DNA from: DAIMFL01 sp964372215
GTDB taxonomy: Bacteria > Pseudomonadota > Alphaproteobacteria > Dongiales > Dongiaceae
Length of the DNA: 64,000 nucleotides
Direction of reading: 5' to 3'
NCBI GenBank assembly: GCA_964372215.1
Contig: CAYJQC010000022.1
Span: forward strand, 14,581 to 78,580
The translations under genes and the position numbers were made by a program. This document shows, one piece after another, positions 61,107 through 64,000 of this stretch. Numbering within the stretch: the stretch's first letter is position 1; every line of letters begins with the position of its first letter. Below the pieces are notes generated by a model that was not told where the DNA came from, ran no database searches, and saw nothing but the letters and a program-made list of their open reading frames with translations.

Positions 61107-61828
61107 GCGGCGGCGCCGGCTTTCGCGGCGGCGTCCGACGGCGCGTGCAGCACGGCGGTCACTTCGCCCAGGATCGAGATGGCGATCTCCGCCGGCGACT
61201 TGGCGCCGATCTTGAGGCCGATGGGTCCATGGATGCGCGCGGTTGCCGGGTCGGCAAGCCCGGCCTCGCGCAGGCGGGCGAGGCGGTTGGCATGGGTCTT
61301 CCGGCTGCCGAGCGCGCCGATATAGAAGGCGTCGGAGGCGAGCGCCACCTGCAGCGCGGGATCGTCGATCTTGGGATCGTGGGTCAGGGCGACGATGGCG
61401 GTGCGGTTGTCGGGCTTCAGGTCGCGCATCGCGTCGTCGGGCCAGGCCGACACCAGCTTCACGTCGGGAAAGCGGGAATCCGTGGCGAAGGCGCGGCGCG
61501 GATCGATCACCGTCACGTCGTAGCCGGCCAGCGCCGCCATCGGCGCCAGCGCCTGGGAAATATGCACGGCGCCGACGATCAGCATCCGCAGCGGCGGATT
61601 CGAGACCTGCAGGAAAATGCGCCGTCCCGGCAGATCGAGCAGGCCGCTGCGGTCGACGCGCAGCGCCGCGCGCGCCGCCGCCAGCGCCGCCGGATCGAGC
61701 TCGAGATCGCCGGCGGCGTCTTCGAAATGGATCAGCGCCTGGCAGCCGTCGTCGAGATTGGTGGCGATCGCCGCCGGCCGCTTGGCGGCACGGTCGGCGA
61801 GCAGCCGGTCGAGGATCGCGCGCTTCAT
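61103..61828 (-). CDS. XdhC family protein, C-terminal Rossmann half
   Basis: A 241-residue Mo-hydroxylase maturation factor. It has the short XdhC-N-like start and then a Rossmann domain: MLIVGAVHISQALAPMAALA (about 82-101), VIDPRRAFATDSRFP and ALGSRKTHANRLARLREAGL. XdhC proteins bind sulfurated molybdenum cofactor and deliver it to the apo-enzyme. Its start overlaps the stop of the small XdhC/CoxI gene (ATGA). Together the two make one XdhC function in two chains. Confidence 0.88.
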   Translation of the reverse strand: MKRAILDRLLADRAAKRPAAIATNLDDGCQALIHFEDAAGDLELDPAALAAARAALRVDRSGLLDLPGRRIFLQVSNPPLRMLIVGAVHISQALAPMAALAGYDVTVIDPRRAFATDSRFPDVKLVSAWPDDAMRDLKPDNRTAIVALTHDPKIDDPALQVALASDAFYIGALGSRKTHANRLARLREAGLADPATARIHGPIGLKIGAKSPAEIAISILGEVTAVLHAPSDAAAKAGAAA

Positions 61829-62148
61829 TCCACCCTCTCGACATAGACCTGCAGCTTGCCGCCGCAGGCGAGGCCGACTTCCCAGGCCTGCTCGTTGGTG
61901 ATGCCGAAATCGAGCAGGCGCGGCTTGCCGTCGGCCATGACGCCCTGGGCCTCGAGCACCACGGCGCCCTCGATGCAGCCGCCGGAGACCGAGCCCACCA
62001 TGTTGCTGCGGTCGTCGACCGCCATCTGGCTGCCGGTCGGGCGCGGCGACGAGCCCCAGGTGTCGACCACGGTGGCGAGCGCGACGCCACGGCCTTCGGT
62101 CCGCCAGGCGACGGCCCGCTCCAGAACGCCTTCGCTGTGCTCGGTCAT
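61825..62148 (-). CDS. XdhC/CoxI N-terminal domain protein
   Basis: A 107-residue protein matching the XdhC N-terminal domain: GVALATVVDTWGSSPRPTGS, VGSVSGGCIEGAVVLEAQ with the conserved Cys, and GLACGGKLQVYVERVE at the end. Present as a separate small gene in many CO-dehydrogenase and xanthine-dehydrogenase clusters. Overlaps neighbours on both sides (ATGA), so translation is fully coupled through the operon. Confidence 0.9.
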   Translation of the reverse strand: MTEHSEGVLERAVAWRTEGRGVALATVVDTWGSSPRPTGSQMAVDDRSNMVGSVSGGCIEGAVVLEAQGVMADGKPRLLDFGITNEQAWEVGLACGGKLQVYVERVE

Positions 62149-63404
62149 GCGTGGGCTCCTTCGATCTCGGCGGCGGCCAGCCATTCGCTGGCACCCTCCA
62201 GGCGGCGCCGGCCGGGGCGGCTCAGCACCCGGGTCAGGTCGGCCAGGCTGTCCAGATTGTGGACCGGCCGGAACTCGTCGACATGCGGCATGATCGCCTG
62301 GGCTCCCTGTGATTTTGGCTCGTAGGCGTCGTAGCGCAAGAGCGGGTTGAGCCAGATCAGCCGCCGGCAGGACTTGTGCAGGCGCTCCATCTCGGCGCCG
62401 AGGCCCTCCGCGCCCTCGCGGTCGAGGCCGTCGGTGATCAGGATCAGCACTGCGCCCTGGCCCAGCACCCGGCGCGACCAGCGGGTGTTGAACTCGGCGA
62501 GCGCCGCGCCGATGCGGGTGCCGCCGGACCAGTCCTCGACCGCGTCCGCCACTTTGTCGAGGGCGATGTCGACGTCGCGCTGACGCAGGTAGCGGGTGAT
62601 GTTGGTGAGCCGGGTGCCGAACAGGAAGGTATGCACCCGGTCGCGATCGTTGGTGACGGCATGCAGGAAGTGCAGCAGCAGCCGCGAATAGCGGCTCATC
62701 GAGCCGGAGATGTCGCACAGCACCACCAGCGGCGGGCGGCGGCGGCGGCGCTCGCGCCGCTTCAGGGGAATCGTTCCGGCGCTGCGCAGGGCGGCGCGCA
62801 GGGTGGCGCGCATGTCGATCCGCCGGCCCCGGCTGCGCGGCTGGAAGCGCCGGGTCGGCACCGCCATGATCGGCAGGCGCATGGCAGATATCGCGCGCTT
62901 GGCGGCGGCCAGCTCCTGACTCGACATCTTCTCGAAGTCCATTTTCTGCAGGACCTCGCGGGCCGACCAAGTGAGGGCGGCATCGATCTGCACCTCCTCC
63001 GGCGGCGGCTCCTCGCCATCGCCCTGCCCGGGACGGTCGGGATGCAGCGCCTCGGTCAGGCGCCGCATGAGCTCCTCGGCGGGATCCTCGTCGGCCGGCA
63101 CGCGCAGCTGCGGCAGCATCATCCGCATCATGCGCTCGAGGAACTGCGGGTTGCGCCAGAACAGGTGGAAGGCCTGGTCGAACAGCTCCTTCTGGTCGCG
63201 CCGGTTGACGAACACGGCGTGCAGCGCCCAGTAGAAATCGTCGCGGTTGGCGACGCCCACCGTCTCCACGGCGCGGATCGCGTCGATCACCTTGCCGGGC
63301 CCGACCGGCATGCCGGCGGCCCGCAGGGTGCGGGCGAAATGCATGATGTTCTCGACCAGCCGGCTGTCGGCGCCGGCAGGTGGAGCGGTGTCTAGCGCGG
63401 GCAC
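62145..63404 (-). CDS. VWA-domain protein, CoxE-like
   Basis: A 419-residue cytoplasmic protein. The C-terminal VWA domain has a MIDAS metal site in CDISGSMSRYS, plus GGTRIGAALAEF and ITDGLDREG. The helical N-terminus (FARTLRAAGMPVGPGKVIDA, DDFYWALHAVFVNRRD) is the CoxE pattern. CoxE works with a MoxR AAA+ ATPase (CoxD) in maturing the Mo/Cu or Mo centre. GTG at 63404 is used. It lies about 70 bp after the ATPase gene, with a palindromic repeat in between. Confidence 0.9.
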   Translation of the reverse strand: MPALDTAPPAGADSRLVENIMHFARTLRAAGMPVGPGKVIDAIRAVETVGVANRDDFYWALHAVFVNRRDQKELFDQAFHLFWRNPQFLERMMRMMLPQLRVPADEDPAEELMRRLTEALHPDRPGQGDGEEPPPEEVQIDAALTWSAREVLQKMDFEKMSSQELAAAKRAISAMRLPIMAVPTRRFQPRSRGRRIDMRATLRAALRSAGTIPLKRRERRRRRPPLVVLCDISGSMSRYSRLLLHFLHAVTNDRDRVHTFLFGTRLTNITRYLRQRDVDIALDKVADAVEDWSGGTRIGAALAEFNTRWSRRVLGQGAVLILITDGLDREGAEGLGAEMERLHKSCRRLIWLNPLLRYDAYEPKSQGAQAIMPHVDEFRPVHNLDSLADLTRVLSRPGRRRLEGASEWLAAAEIEGAHA

Positions 63405-63419
63405 TGCCTGGCCTCATCC

Positions 63420-63462
63420 TTCGACAGGCTCAGGATGAGGCCCTCATGGTGAGCCTGTCGAA
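63420..63462. repeat. REP-like palindrome
   Basis: TTCGACAGGCTCA (63420-63432) and TGAGCCTGTCGAA (63450-63462) are a perfect 13-bp inverted repeat. The loop GGATGAGGCCCTCATGG is itself partly palindromic. TTCGACAxGCTCAGGATGAGG elements are dispersed in many alphaproteobacterial genomes, so this is probably a copy of such a repeat. Confidence 0.85.
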
Positions 63463-63477
63463 CCATGAGGGCGGCCT

Positions 63478-64000
63478 TCAACGCCCCGCCGCGGCGATCT
63501 CGGCCTTCACCTCGTCGAGCAGCCGGGCCGCCTCGCTGCCACGGATCTTGGCGATGTCGTCCTGGTATTTCAGCAGCACGCCGATGGTGTCGTCGATCGC
63601 CCGGGGGTCGAGCGCCACCTTGTCGAGCTGGATCAGCGCCTCGGTCCAATCGATGGTCTCGGCGACGCCGGGCAGCTTGAACAGGTCCTTTTTGCGCAGC
63701 CGTTGCACGAACGCGACGACCTGCCGGCTCAAGGCGGCGCTCGCATCGGGCACCTTGACCTTCAGGATCTCGAGCTCGCGCGCCGCGTCGGGATAGTCGA
63801 CCCAGTGGTAGAAGCAGCGGCGCTTCAAGGCGTCGTGGATCTCCCGCGTGCGGTTCGAGGTGATGACGACGATGGGCGGCATGGCCGCCTTGATGGTGCC
63901 GATCTCCGGGATCGTGATCTGGTAGTCGGAGAGCACTTCGAGCAGATAGGCCTCGAACGGCTCGTCGGTGCGGTCGATCTCGTCGATCAGCAGCACCGGC
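63478..64000 (-). CDS. MoxR-family AAA+ ATPase, CoxD-like (partial)
   Basis: The C-terminal 173 residues of an AAA+ ATPase that continues past the right edge. Walker B is VLLIDEIDR; the sensor-1 strand is IVVITSNRTREIHDALKRRC with Asn and the arginine finger region. A helical lid follows (VVAFVQRLRKKDLFKLPG). Partner of the CoxE-like protein in remodelling a Mo-hydroxylase during maturation. The Walker A part is outside the window. Confidence 0.9.
   Translation of the reverse strand, partial: PVLLIDEIDRTDEPFEAYLLEVLSDYQITIPEIGTIKAAMPPIVVITSNRTREIHDALKRRCFYHWVDYPDAARELEILKVKVPDASAALSRQVVAFVQRLRKKDLFKLPGVAETIDWTEALIQLDKVALDPRAIDDTIGVLLKYQDDIAKIRGSEAARLLDEVKAEIAAAGR

Noticed and set aside
59469..62090. 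Single 873-codon minus-strand frame covering the molybdopterin/MobA gene and the XdhC region
   Set aside because: The XdhC Rossmann protein is encoded in another frame over 61103-61828, and family similarity of the fusion protein begins only at the ATG at 61106.
61825..63417. 530-codon minus-strand frame joining the CoxI-like domain to upstream sequence
   Set aside because: The upstream part is a shadow of the CoxE-like gene; the real small gene starts at 62148 and overlaps the CoxE-like stop by ATGA.

Overview
This is high-GC DNA with dense coding. Most genes have GC-ending codons, short Shine-Dalgarno motifs and many ATGA or TGATG overlaps between neighbours. The gene content points to an alphaproteobacterium, probably of the Rhodospirillales type: a PAS_5 domain at the end of a hybrid kinase, a GcvA-like LysR regulator beside an MttB-family methyltransferase, a DUF1989-GcvT fusion, a DUF2927 protein, and CoxE/MoxR plus XdhC genes. 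The assignment is an inference; there is no rRNA or other marker gene. A run of 10 N at 18029-18038, flanked by poorly resolved C-rich sequence, shows a draft assembly. I found no tRNA, rRNA, CRISPR array, prophage or intact insertion sequence.

Layout. 0-5.2 kb: a glycerol/polyol catabolic operon on the minus strand (GlpA-like and GlpB-like FAD proteins, glycerol-kinase-like kinase, start of a secreted protein) facing a DeoR/GlpR-type regulator, with a perfect palindrome between them. 5.2-9.9 kb: hybrid sensor kinase with a non-canonical receiver, AI-2E-family permease with a small cytochrome c, MsrA. 9.9-17.7 kb: several small secreted proteins of unknown role, a CopD-like membrane protein, an isochorismatase-fold amidohydrolase and a P2A Ca2+-type ATPase. 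17.7-20.3 kb: assembly gap, amidohydrolase, and two intrinsic terminators with no obvious gene in front of them. 20.3-32.9 kb: FecR-domain protein, patatin, Pro/Ala-rich coiled-coil protein, DUF2927 protein, TPP-dependent decarboxylase, AEC transporter, CocE hydrolase, maleate-isomerase family enzyme, DadA. 33-44.2 kb: amino-acid and methylated-amine metabolism (aminotransferase with ACT protein, LysR, MttB-like methyltransferase, FAD oxidoreductase, SMP-30 protein, Gre factor, DUF1989-GcvT fusion). 44.4-50 kb: MFS transporter with a coupled 40-residue membrane peptide, an acyl-CoA-dehydrogenase-fold enzyme lacking the usual catalytic Glu next to a flavin reductase, cold-shock protein, desaturase. 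50-51.2 kb: metal module (HMA protein, CDF transporter, SmtB-like repressor). 51.3-53.3 kb: glutathione-dependent formaldehyde oxidation. 53.4-59.5 kb: phosphatase, pentapeptide-repeat membrane protein, lipoprotein, VOC protein and two tandem alpha/beta hydrolases. 59.5-64 kb: molybdenum-hydroxylase maturation operon (MoxR ATPase, CoxE-like VWA protein, two XdhC parts, molybdopterin-binding/MobA-like fusion), cut by the window edge.

How it fits together. The 33-44 kb genes could strip methyl groups from quaternary or tertiary amines and pass them to folate. The FrmA/FghA pair at 51-53 kb would detoxify formaldehyde from such oxidations. The final operon would insert or sulfurate Mo-cofactor in a xanthine-dehydrogenase or CO-dehydrogenase type enzyme whose structural genes are outside the window. 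I see no single large, wholly unfamiliar system. The best leads are the flavin reductase/acyl-CoA-dehydrogenase-fold pair, the DUF1989-GcvT fusion, the Glu-for-Asp receiver, the orphan terminators and the family of small secreted proteins around 10-11 kb.
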